From the NCBI RefSeq assembly GCF_025273675.1, contig NZ_CP045809.1, positions 2,356,001 to 2,420,000 on the forward strand: a DNA stretch of 64,000 nt, in the 5' to 3' direction. How positions within the stretch are numbered: the stretch's first letter is position 1; each line of letters opens with the position of its first letter. Made by a program: the position numbers and the translations under genes. A model generated the notes under the pieces. That model made no database searches. It saw only the letters and a list, made by a program, of their open reading frames with translations, and was not told the DNA's origin. The stretch comes from Gordonia pseudamarae. GTDB lineage: Bacteria > Actinomycetota > Actinomycetes > Mycobacteriales > Mycobacteriaceae. Shown in pieces: positions 8,145 through 14,985 of the stretch.

Positions 8145-8870
8145 ATGACCTCACTCAACGGCGCCGTCGTCCTCGTCACCGGTGCGAACGGGGGAATCGG
8201 AACGCATGTCGTCCACGAGGCACTGGCCCGTGGTGCCGCGAAAGTGTACGCCTCCGCACGTAGACCACAGGAGTGGGACGACAGCCGTATCGTCCCGCTG
8301 CCGCTCGATGTCACCTCCGCCGCGTCAATCCGCACTGCGGCGGAGGTGGCCACGGACGTATCGGTGCTGGTCAACAACGCAGGCATTGCGCCGTCGACCA
8401 CCAGCCTCGTCGACATCGACGATGATGAGCTTCGTGCGGTCATGGAGACGAACTTCTTCGGTCCGCTGGGGGTGGCCCGCGCGTTCGTGCCGGCACTATC
8501 CGCCCGGGCCGAGGCCGCTCTCATCAACATTCATTCGCTACTGTCCTGGTACGCGAGCATGGGCGTGTACAGCGTATCGAAGGCCGCGCTGTAGTCGGCG
8601 ACGAATGCGCTGCGGCTCGAACTCGCTCCGTCGGGTGTGCACGTCGTCGGGGTCCACGTTGGCTATGTCGATACGGCCATGGCAGTCCACGCCACGGCAT
8701 CGAAGGTCGATCCGGCTGATCTGGTCCGGCACATCTTCGACGCCACCGAGGCAGGACAGTTCGAGGTTCTCGGTGACGAACTGACCGTTCAGGTCAAAGC
8801 GGGCCTGAGCCAGCCGGTGGAGGCGCTCTACCCGCAACTACTGAACCCGGTCACCCACCAAGAAAGGTAA
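8145..8870 (+). pseudogene. Short-chain dehydrogenase interrupted by an in-frame stop
   Basis: One reading frame encodes a complete SDR of about 240 residues, but codon 150 is TAG (8592-8594). Before it: the NAD(P) site LVTGANGGIGTHV, the VLVNNAG motif and the catalytic YSVSK. After it, still in frame: SATNALRLELAPSGVHVVGV and a normal C-terminus to 8870. SDRs often carry Trp where the stop is, and TGG to TAG is one base change. The truncated 149-residue product keeps Tyr and Lys but lacks the C-terminal substrate lobe. It belongs to the HxlR cluster. A sequencing error would also explain it. Confidence 0.8.
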
Positions 8871-8876
8871 GGCACA

Positions 8877-9293
8877 ATGTCTGCCCCTGATCTCTCAATT
8901 GACGCCGCCAGCGATTTCCTCAAGGCGGCCGGACTTCACATCGACGAAGCCACACCCGACCGGGTGACCGGCCACATCGACCTCGGACCCCAGCACCACA
9001 CGCCTTGGGGAGTCGTCCACGGAGGCGTGTATCTCACCGCGGTCGAGTCGGCTGCCAGTATCGGCGCCAGCCTGGCCGTCGCGGACAGGGGGCTGATCGC
9101 CGTCGGTGTGCACAACGGAACCGACTTTCTCCGTGGCGCCTACGACGGCCGCGCCGATGTCGTCGCCGTCCCGCTATACCAGGGCAACACCCAGCAATTG
9201 TGGGAAGTGACAATCACCCGGGCAAGCGATGGCAAGGCGCTCTCGCAGGGAAAGCTCCGGCTCCAGAATGTTGCGCCTCGGGCAAAGGTATGA
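8877..9293 (+). CDS. PaaI family hotdog-fold thioesterase
   Basis: 138 residues. The HHTPWGVVHGGVYLTAVESA segment is the PaaI/YdiI family active-site region (HGG loop plus the helix carrying the acidic residue), followed by LIAVGVHNGTDFLRGAYDGR. Such enzymes hydrolyse aryl- or acyl-CoA thioesters in the cytoplasm. It follows the broken SDR by 6 bp (AAGAAAGGTAAGGC precedes ATG) and is the last gene of the HxlR cluster. Confidence 0.88.
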   Translation: MSAPDLSIDAASDFLKAAGLHIDEATPDRVTGHIDLGPQHHTPWGVVHGGVYLTAVESAASIGASLAVADRGLIAVGVHNGTDFLRGAYDGRADVVAVPLYQGNTQQLWEVTITRASDGKALSQGKLRLQNVAPRAKV

Positions 9294-9360
9294 GTGGAGG
9301 TCGGCCGGGCCGACGATCCTGATGTAGGAGGCGCGGTGCATTGGGTGTGATGCAAATGCC

Positions 9361-9399
9361 ACTGGTACCCAGCGTATTCGATTCCCGCACAATCCTCGG
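9361..9399 (-). repeat. Duplicated motif, copy 1
   Basis: The core TCGATTCCCGCACAATCCTC (plus strand) matches TCGATTCCTGCATAATCCTC of copy 2 with two mismatches; the flank ACTGGTACCC matches ACCGGTAACC. On the minus strand both copies would encode similar peptides (EDCAGIEYAG and EDYAGIDYSG). Whether it is a coding relic or a DNA site is unresolved. Confidence 0.5.
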
Positions 9400-9582
9400 G
9401 TGTCGGCGGATATGAGAAACTGCCCATATACGGTCACGAAAGTGTCCGCTGACGCTCTATACGTACAACCTTGCCAACTTCGCCGGAATCCCGCGACTGG
9501 AACTACGCTCAGTCACACACCCGCATCAGTAGTAGGGCAATGCTGAAAGGTGTTGGAGGGTATGGCAGCATACAGCACTGTT

Positions 9583-9621
9583 ACCGGTAACCCCGAATAG
9601 TCGATTCCTGCATAATCCTCG
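9583..9621 (-). repeat. Duplicated motif, copy 2
   Basis: Second, diverged copy of the motif at 9361-9399, same orientation, about 222 bp away. Confidence 0.5.
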
Positions 9622-9651
9622 CGGGGGCTGTGCACCGCCGGCTGGTCCACA

Positions 9652-9667
9652 ACGTTACACGTAACGT
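9652..9667. promoter_or_regulatory. Antitoxin operator palindrome
   Basis: ACGTTAC-AC-GTAACGT is a perfect 7+7 inverted repeat ending 6 bp before the MazE-like start codon; the symmetry nearly extends to CCACA/TGTGG with one inserted base. Antitoxins of this type usually autoregulate through such sites. Confidence 0.55.
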
Positions 9668-9673
9668 GTGGGC

Positions 9674-9898
9674 ATGGTGGTGAAGGACAGGGTCGGAGAG
9701 TGCCGGCGCCGGATGCGTGAGCGCGGTTTGCGACCGTTGCAGGTCTGGGTTCCTGACGTACGAACGCCAGAGTTTGCCGCGCAAGCCCACAATCAGTCAG
9801 TTGTCGTGGCGGAGGCCGACGGGGATGAGCAGGATTTCGTCGAGGCTGTCGCCGCGCCTTGGGACGACGAGGCTGCATCGTGCTGGCAACGCAGTTAG
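9674..9898 (+). CDS. Orphan MazE-like (DUF3018) antitoxin
   Basis: 74 residues. RVGECRRRMRERGLRPLQVW followed by VPDVRTPEFAAQAHNQS is the DUF3018/MazE-type antitoxin pattern, and the acidic EAVAAPWDDE tail is the toxin-binding end. These antitoxins normally overlap a MazF/PemK toxin gene. Here the end diverges after WDDEAAS to CWQRS and no toxin follows; nine bases later a VapB gene begins. The partner therefore seems to have been lost at the exact junction. It may still bind the operator at 9652-9667. Confidence 0.72.
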   Translation: MVVKDRVGECRRRMRERGLRPLQVWVPDVRTPEFAAQAHNQSVVVAEADGDEQDFVEAVAAPWDDEAASCWQRS

Positions 9899-9907
9899 TA
9901 TGACTGC

Positions 9908-10144
9908 ATGGGTGTGGTAATTACAGTTCGCGATGTACCGGACGCGGTGCGCGATGAGCTCGCAGGGCGGGCCGCGCGAGCGGGCAAATCGTTGCAGGAG
10001 TACTTGCGCGGCCTGCTGACGGAGTCTGCGTCACGTCCTCAGGTCGATGACGTGATTGCACGGGCGCGGGCGCGAGTCGGCGCAACCGGAGTTCGGGTCG
10101 ATGCCGCTGCGATCCTTGATGCACGAGATGCCGACCGACGGTGA
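9908..10144 (+). CDS. vapB: VapB-type antitoxin (ribbon-helix-helix, FitA-like)
   Basis: 78 residues. The N-terminal VVITVRDVPDAVRDELAGRA and GKSLQEYLRGLLTESA form the ribbon-helix-helix DNA-binding domain that also dimerises. The C-terminal part (VDDVIARARARVGATGVRVD) is the toxin-wrapping tail. It overlaps vapC by 4 bp (GTGA), as usual for co-translated toxin-antitoxin pairs. Cytoplasmic, autoregulatory by analogy. Confidence 0.88.
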   Translation: MGVVITVRDVPDAVRDELAGRAARAGKSLQEYLRGLLTESASRPQVDDVIARARARVGATGVRVDAAAILDARDADRR

Positions 10145-10539
10145 CGGTGGACGCCGTCTGTGACGCCTCGGCCCTCGTGGCCCTGTTGCTCGACGACGGT
10201 CCGGACGGTCGCTGGGCGGTCGGGCAACTGTCCGGCACTCGCTTACTCGCACCGCAACTGGTGATGTTTGAAGTAAGCAATATCATTCGCAGACAAGAAC
10301 TGGCCGGAGTCGTCAGTGCCGACCAGGCGGTGCAGGCCCATAGTGATCTACTCGACTTGTCGATCGAGCAGTGGCCGTACGAGCTTCTCGGTGCGCGGGT
10401 GTGGGAACTCCGCAGCAATCTATCTGGATACGACGCCAGTTACGTCGCGGTCGCCGAATTGGCAGATGCACCGCTCATCACGCTTGACCGTCGCATAGGT
10501 AGGGCACCGGGTCTACGGTGTGAGGTGAAGGTTCCATGA
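10141..10539 (+). CDS. vapC: VapC-type PIN-domain toxin ribonuclease
   Basis: 132 residues starting with GTG. PIN-domain acidic residues are visible: VDAVCDASALVALLL (first Asp), the conserved Glu in QLVMFEVSNIIRR, YDASYVAVAE (Asp) and PLITLDRRIGR (Asp). These coordinate Mg for RNA cleavage, typically of tRNA or rRNA. All catalytic positions look intact, so the toxin should be active and neutralised by VapB. The region is less GC-rich than its surroundings, consistent with transfer. Confidence 0.9.
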   Translation: MTVDAVCDASALVALLLDDGPDGRWAVGQLSGTRLLAPQLVMFEVSNIIRRQELAGVVSADQAVQAHSDLLDLSIEQWPYELLGARVWELRSNLSGYDASYVAVAELADAPLITLDRRIGRAPGLRCEVKVP

Positions 10540-10663
10540 GCGTGTCGTCACACGTGAATGATGTTGCGTGGCAGGAAATATGCAGCGGCTTACTGAACAC
10601 CCTGCGTATTGACTTCGTGCGTATAGCTGCCAGATCGGAGCGCGCCAGGGACTCTTCGGGCGT

Positions 10664-11080
10664 CTATTTGGATGATCGTTTATGAAGTAGTTCAGCGGCG
10701 AGCTTGTGTGCGCGGGTGGTGATGTCGTCGCGGACGAGGCGCATTCGGTCGATACCGTCGATGTCGCGTTCGGAGGGCTCGTCAGTGTCCCAGTTGATGA
10801 CGGTGACGCCGGGGACATTGACGACGGCTTCCCGACCCAAGGTGATGACCTTGTCGACGCGGGCGAGCAAGATAGGGTCGATTCCGACCGGGCTATGGCC
10901 GGTGATGTCGACGCCGACTTCCGCGAGTGCCTGTGCGGAGAGGGGGTTGACGGAGGTGCCGGGGCGCGTGCCAGCGGAGTGAACCTCGATCGCGTCGCCT
11001 GCGGCCTGGCGCAGGAGTCCTTCGGCCATTACGGATTTGCCGCCGTTTTTGACGCAGACGAACAACACGGACGGTGTCAT
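10664..11080 (-). CDS. arsC: Arsenate reductase, LMW-phosphatase type
   Basis: 138 residues with the low-molecular-weight phosphatase fold. The P-loop is VLFVCVKNGGKSVMAEGLLR: Cys and Ser are in place, but the usual C-x5-R Arg is Lys, a variant I associate with actinobacterial ArsC homologues. Later PGTSVNPLSAQALAEVGVDI and DTDEPSERDIDGIDRMRLVR are typical, the latter bearing the general-acid Asp. It reduces arsenate to arsenite, probably with mycothiol or thioredoxin. Its ATG overlaps the acr3 stop by 4 bp; it is last in arsR-acr3-arsC. Confidence 0.87.
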   Translation of the reverse strand: MTPSVLFVCVKNGGKSVMAEGLLRQAAGDAIEVHSAGTRPGTSVNPLSAQALAEVGVDITGHSPVGIDPILLARVDKVITLGREAVVNVPGVTVINWDTDEPSERDIDGIDRMRLVRDDITTRAHKLAAELLHKRSSK

Positions 11081-12168
11081 GGCAGGTTCCTTTCGGTGGG
11101 TCGAGAAGCGTTGGGGGTCAAGCGGTCTCGGAGGGCGAGGGAGACGTAGACCAATGCGACTAGGACGGGGACTTCGATGAGTGGCCCGACGACGCCGGCC
11201 AAGGCTTGGCCGGAGGTGGCGCCGTAGGTGCCGATCGCGACGGCGATCGCCAGCTCGAAGTTGTTGCCTGCTGCGGTGAACGCGAGGGTGGTGGTGCGCT
11301 CGTAGCCCAGGTGCAGGATCATGCCGAGGAGGTATCCGCCGCCCCACATGATCGCGAAGTACGCCAGCAGTGGCAGCGCGATGCGGGCGACGCCACCGGG
11401 GCGGGAGGTGATCTGGTCGCCCTGCAGGCTGAACAGCAGCACGATCGTGAACAGCAGCCCGTAGAGGGCCCACGGTCCGACCCGAGGAAGGAAAGTCTCC
11501 TCGTACCAGCCGCGGCCGCGTCGGCGTTCCCCGATTCGGCGGCTCAGGTATCCGAGGAGCAGAGGGATGCCGAGAAATATCAACACCGATTTCGCGATCT
11601 GCCACGGCGAGGCGTCGATAGTGGTCTGCTCCAAACCCAGCCAGCCGGGCAGTACCGACAGGTAGAACCAGCCCAGCACAGCGAACATCACGACCTGGAA
11701 CACAGAGTTGATCGCCACCAGCACTGCGGCGGCCTCCCGGTCGCCGCAGGCGAGGTCGTTCCAGATGATTACCATCGCGATGCAGCGCGCCAGGCCGACG
11801 ATGATCAGACCGGTGCGGTATTCGGGCAGGTCCGGCAACATCAGCCACGCCAGGGCGAACATGAGCGCCGGGCCGACGACCCAGTTCAGGACGAGTGATC
11901 CGATCAGCAGGCGTCGATCGCTGGTGACGGTGTCGAGGCGGTCGTAGCGTACCTTCGCCAGCACCGGGTACATCATGATCAGCAACCCGAGTGCGATCGG
12001 TAGCGAGATCCCGTCGACCTGGATCTTGTCGATAGCGGTGTTCAGGCCCGGAACAAGGCGGCCGAGAAGCAGCCCGGCAACCATCGACAACCCGATCCAC
12101 ACCGGAAGGAACCGATCGAGCGTCGACAACTTTCCGGCAACGCTGCGGCTGGACGTCTGGACGCTCAC
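11077..12168 (-). CDS. acr3: Acr3 family arsenite efflux transporter
   Basis: 363 residues with about ten membrane helices. LSTLDRFLPVWIGLSMVAGL and the segment MMYPVLAKVRYDRL are standard for Acr3, as is RCIAMVIIWNDLACGDREAA, which contains the conserved Cys of the translocation path. It exports arsenite from the cytoplasm by secondary transport. Start is GTG at 12168, on a 4-bp overlap with arsR; a longer in-frame extension to 12357 only reads through arsR. Middle gene of the arsR-acr3-arsC operon. Confidence 0.92.
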   Translation of the reverse strand: MSVQTSSRSVAGKLSTLDRFLPVWIGLSMVAGLLLGRLVPGLNTAIDKIQVDGISLPIALGLLIMMYPVLAKVRYDRLDTVTSDRRLLIGSLVLNWVVGPALMFALAWLMLPDLPEYRTGLIIVGLARCIAMVIIWNDLACGDREAAAVLVAINSVFQVVMFAVLGWFYLSVLPGWLGLEQTTIDASPWQIAKSVLIFLGIPLLLGYLSRRIGERRRGRGWYEETFLPRVGPWALYGLLFTIVLLFSLQGDQITSRPGGVARIALPLLAYFAIMWGGGYLLGMILHLGYERTTTLAFTAAGNNFELAIAVAIGTYGATSGQALAGVVGPLIEVPVLVALVYVSLALRDRLTPNASRPTERNLP

Positions 12169-12527
12169 GCCGTGGCCTGCGCAGTCAGAGGCGCCACGAT
12201 GGCGGCGACTGCGTCGAGGGCGGCCGGAACCACCCGGTAGTGCACCCACGATCCTCGGCGCTCGGACTCGAGGAGCCCGGCGGTTCGCAGGACTTTCAAG
12301 TGATGCGAGACCGTCGGCTGAGAGACATCGACCGCTGGCGAGATGTCGCACACGCACGCCTGGCCGCCGTCGTGACTGGCGATCAGACTGAATAGCTGCA
12401 ACCGCACCGGATCGGCGAGTGCCTTGAACACCGCGGCCGCGTGTACCGACTGATCAGGTGTCAACGGCTCACGCACTAGCGGCGAGCACCGTACTGGTGA
12501 GGCCTCAATCTCCAGTGACTTAGACAT
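12165..12527 (-). CDS. arsR: ArsR/SmtB family arsenic-responsive repressor
   Basis: 120-residue winged-helix repressor. AAVFKALADPVRLQLFSLIA opens the domain; GQACVCDISPAV carries the C-V-C As(III)-binding pair at the start of the recognition region, followed by SQPTVSHHLKVLRTAGLLES. It should release the ars promoter when Cys residues bind arsenite. First gene of the operon; two short palindromes lie directly upstream (12531-12553). Confidence 0.92.
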   Translation of the reverse strand: MSKSLEIEASPVRCSPLVREPLTPDQSVHAAAVFKALADPVRLQLFSLIASHDGGQACVCDISPAVDVSQPTVSHHLKVLRTAGLLESERRGSWVHYRVVPAALDAVAAIVAPLTAQATA

Positions 12528-12530
12528 GTA

Positions 12531-12553
12531 TCAATATTGACGTATATCGATAT
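12531..12553. promoter_or_regulatory. Operator region of the arsR-acr3-arsC operon
   Basis: Two adjacent perfect 10-bp palindromes, TCAATATTGA (12531-12540) and ATATCGATAT (12544-12553), lie 4-26 bp upstream of the arsR start. ArsR-type repressors bind such AT-rich palindromes. Confidence 0.6.
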
Positions 12554-12568
12554 CGTCCGCAACACGAA

Positions 12569-12594
12569 GGGCGCCACCCAGCTGGGCGGCGCCC
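12569..12594 (-). terminator. Terminator hairpin after arsI
   Basis: GGGCGCC (12569-12575) and GGCGCCC (12588-12594), with further internal pairing of CCCAGCTGGG, form a stable stem 23 bp downstream of the arsI stop. Confidence 0.55.
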
Positions 12595-12616
12595 CCCGAT
12601 CGGGATCAACCCGGTG

Positions 12617-13090
12617 TCAACAGCATGAGGAGGCCGGTGTGCAGCACGCCGACGAGCCTTGCGAAGCTTGCGTCAGGCCCAGGTCGGAGCTTTCCGCGGT
12701 GAAGGCGGGGGCTTCGCCGAAGGTGTTCGAGTCGGCCAGGACGGTGTAGACCTCCCAGCGTTCGCCGTCGGGGGCGCCGACCCACACCTTATCCTGGGTG
12801 GCGAAGCAGCAGGTGGTGTTGATCTGCTCCTCGGTGAACAGTCCTTCGCTGGCGAGGCGGGCGATCTCGCCGTGCACGGTCTCGCTGGAGTCGACTTCAA
12901 CGCCGAGGTGGTTGATGGTGCCGCCCTCGCCGCGATTCTCCAGCAGGACCAGCTTCAGTGCGGGTTCGGCGATCGCGAAGTTCGCGTACCCGGGCTTGAC
13001 CTTCGCGGGGACGGTGTTGAACAGCTTGCTGTAGAACGCGATCGACGCTTGCAGATCGTCAACATTGAGAGCGAGTTGGACGCGAGACAT
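12617..13090 (-). CDS. arsI: ArsI/CadI family dioxygenase (C-As lyase type)
   Basis: 157 residues of the vicinal-oxygen-chelate fold. The metal triad of ArsI is recognisable as Gln5 (VQLALNV), His61 (GTINHLGVEV) and Glu113 (ERWEVYTV), and the vicinal pair Cys94-Cys95 (NTTCCFA) is the arsenical-binding site of C-As lyases. A Cys-rich tail (SACCTPASSCC) may add thiols. It would cleave the C-As bond of trivalent organoarsenicals with Fe and O2; the mycobacterial homologue is called CadI. ATG at 13090 has GGAGG 5 bases upstream; the start at 13102 would lie before that site. Divergent from the second arsR. Confidence 0.88.
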   Translation of the reverse strand: MSRVQLALNVDDLQASIAFYSKLFNTVPAKVKPGYANFAIAEPALKLVLLENRGEGGTINHLGVEVDSSETVHGEIARLASEGLFTEEQINTTCCFATQDKVWVGAPDGERWEVYTVLADSNTFGEAPAFTAESSDLGLTQASQGSSACCTPASSCC

Positions 13091-13144
13091 GAGAACCTCC
13101 AAGGCTTTGATGAATGTCGAAGTTTCCGACCATCCCGTTGTATC

Positions 13145-13174
13145 CCACCCCTTTGATATATGTCAAAGGGGTGG
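13145..13174. promoter_or_regulatory. Operator between arsI and arsR2
   Basis: Perfect 12-bp arms, CCACCCCTTTGA (13145-13156) and TCAAAGGGGTGG (13163-13174), with a 6-base TATATG centre. It lies in the divergent promoter region, 13 bp before the arsR2 start, and is the probable binding site of ArsR2. Confidence 0.75.
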
Positions 13175-13187
13175 TAGGTTGGGCCCT

Positions 13188-13541
13188 ATGCCCAAGGCAC
13201 TGCCAGTAATCGATGTCAGCGCTCCGATCTGCTGCGCCCCGTTGGCGGCTGGGCCGATGTCGACTGACACTGCCGTGGAACTCGCGCTGCGGCTCAAGGC
13301 TCTCGCCGACCCGATCCGCATCCAGATGATGTCGTTACTCATGGCCGATCCGACCCATGAGATGACCGCCACCGATCTCGCCTCTGCTGTCAGCGTTTCC
13401 GGCGGCACCGCGACGCATCACCTCAACCAACTTCGCAGCGCCGGACTGGTCGCGTCACAACGGCGTGGTGTAAACAATCTTTACCGCGCCGAACCTGCCA
13501 ACCTCGAAGCGCTCCGCGGGGTTCTCGACACCTGCTGCTAG
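13188..13541 (+). CDS. Second ArsR/SmtB family metalloregulator
   Basis: 117 residues. The core ALRLKALADPIRIQMMSLLM and SGGTATHHLNQLRSAGLVAS is a normal ArsR winged helix, but it lacks the CVC motif. Instead it has N-terminal Cys-Cys (APICCAPL) and a C-terminal Cys-Cys (LDTCC), as in Corynebacterium/CadI-linked ArsR repressors that bind As(III) or Cd between termini. It is divergent from arsI with a perfect palindrome between them and probably regulates arsI and itself. Confidence 0.88.
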   Translation: MPKALPVIDVSAPICCAPLAAGPMSTDTAVELALRLKALADPIRIQMMSLLMADPTHEMTATDLASAVSVSGGTATHHLNQLRSAGLVASQRRGVNNLYRAEPANLEALRGVLDTCC

Positions 13542-13563
13542 ATAGTCGCCTCACGGGCCATTG

Positions 13564-14985
13564 TCATCGGATCCGGCGACCGGTGTACCGTGCCCAGGTT
13601 TTGGCCGAGCGTTCGGCATGGTGGAACGCGACCTGGTGGCTGTAACCCAGGGCGTCGGCGACCACTGGTGGCGGGCATTCGACGACGAGGTCGTCAAGAG
13701 CTCTGTTGCGTGCGCCGAGATTGCTGAGTCCGATCCGGCGTAGGCGATGCATGATCGTGTCGGGGTGCAGATGGTCGCCCGTGTGAGTTCCTGGGAACAG
13801 CCAGGGGTTGTCATTGTTGCTGGTGCGGAGGTTCGTTCTGCTGTGGACGAGTTCGCGTATCAGCGTGGCGAATGGCTCGGGAACGTCGACGGGGTGTTTG
13901 CCGAAGGTGATGGCCATCGGATCTTCGTCGACTATGTCGGTCATTCGGGTTCGCACGATGCTTTTGAGTGGCTGAGCGTAGAGCAGGATCAGGACGCCGG
14001 CGACTCGATAGGGAAGTGTCTCACTGCCGCCGGTGACCAATTCCCCGATCCACGCGATGCGCTGTTCCTGGGTGAGCGCGGGACACGTCTGTGCGTATCG
14101 GTGGTCAAGGGTGACCGTGGTGAGCCTGTCGCGCTTGCTGACTACCAGGAACGTCCGGATGGCGTGCCGAGTCGTTGGTCCGGCAGCGATCCATTGGTCG
14201 ACGTCGTTTTGCGTGCAGGTCTGGATGGTGCGGCCGTGGGTCTCATGGAGCCAGCACAGGAACTTCACCGTTTCGGTGATCTCCTGTTTCGCTGATCGCA
14301 CCGCTGGCTGAGTCTCGTGTCCTGCATCGGCTATCTCACGGATACGTCGTAGGTGGTGCCACGTCGCGAAATGCCGTGATGCTTGGGCGACGTCGACCGG
14401 TAGCCCGTCGATCTTGTCCTCGATCCATTGCTCGAACCGGGGGAGCCACGGGTCCCGCGGCGGGAGGAGCCCGTGGTGTTGCATGAGCGCCCGCAGGTGC
14501 TCGGTGGCCTTGCCTGGACGCTCGTCGAGACCTTCGTGCGTTGCAGGGATCGACCCGTCGCCAAGGCCCACAAGGAGAGCCTGTACTCGTGGTGAGCGTT
14601 TCCAGACGAGCGTCGATTCCGGGCGTTTCGCTGAGCAGAGGGCATTGACGAGGCCGATCAGTGTCGGATCTGTGGGTTTGCCGCCGAGGAGTTCGTAGAG
14701 GTCATCGCGGACCGCGCAACGGGCACAGATATTGCGGCGGTGGTGGCCGTTCTCTTCTCCGCACCGCTGGCAGTGAAAGTCGTCAGTGATTCCCGCGCAC
14801 GGCGCGCACAACGGGACTCCTGATGATGTCGTGGGGCCGGGGAGCAGCCGTTCGACGCCGCAAGAGGGGCACACTCCGTGGATGTGGATTGCGGTGAACC
14901 AGCAGGTGAAACACACGCGCCCTTCAGGCCAGTGCTTGGATGCGGGTGGTGGACCGTCCACATCGGTCACAGACCCACCATCCAT
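13564..14985 (-). CDS. Degenerate tyrosine-recombinase-like protein with N-terminal zinc ribbons
   Basis: 473 residues. The first 100 contain at least four C-x2-C motifs (CFTC, CPSC, CAPC, CQRC, CARC), implying two or three zinc ribbons. The C-terminal 180 resemble a tyrosine recombinase catalytic domain, but the box-I Arg is replaced (LLYAQPLKSIVRTRM) and the H-x-x-R box reads ARNRAL; an LGYS and a terminal WARYTG remain in place of LGH and the nucleophile Tyr. I infer a mobile-element-derived protein that may bind DNA without full strand exchange. Such genes border accessory islands in actinobacteria. The neighbour is the ars cassette. Start at 14985 is chosen because a stop lies 15 codons upstream. 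Confidence 0.65.
   Translation of the reverse strand: MDGGSVTDVDGPPPASKHWPEGRVCFTCWFTAIHIHGVCPSCGVERLLPGPTTSSGVPLCAPCAGITDDFHCQRCGEENGHHRRNICARCAVRDDLYELLGGKPTDPTLIGLVNALCSAKRPESTLVWKRSPRVQALLVGLGDGSIPATHEGLDERPGKATEHLRALMQHHGLLPPRDPWLPRFEQWIEDKIDGLPVDVAQASRHFATWHHLRRIREIADAGHETQPAVRSAKQEITETVKFLCWLHETHGRTIQTCTQNDVDQWIAAGPTTRHAIRTFLVVSKRDRLTTVTLDHRYAQTCPALTQEQRIAWIGELVTGGSETLPYRVAGVLILLYAQPLKSIVRTRMTDIVDEDPMAITFGKHPVDVPEPFATLIRELVHSRTNLRTSNNDNPWLFPGTHTGDHLHPDTIMHRLRRIGLSNLGARNRALDDLVVECPPPVVADALGYSHQVAFHHAERSAKTWARYTGRRIR

Larger units (their letters stand above)
9294..9673. other. Gene-free, AT-richer stretch with a diverged duplicated motif
   Basis: 380 bp marking the left side of the accessory island. 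I find no convincing gene. It contains two diverged copies of a motif of about 40 bp (listed separately) and ends with the palindromic operator of the orphan antitoxin. Confidence 0.5.

Noticed and set aside
10664..12100. Single long minus-strand frame covering acr3 and arsC
   Set aside because: Only its last 138 codons (ArsC) have protein-like sequence; the rest is antiframe of acr3.
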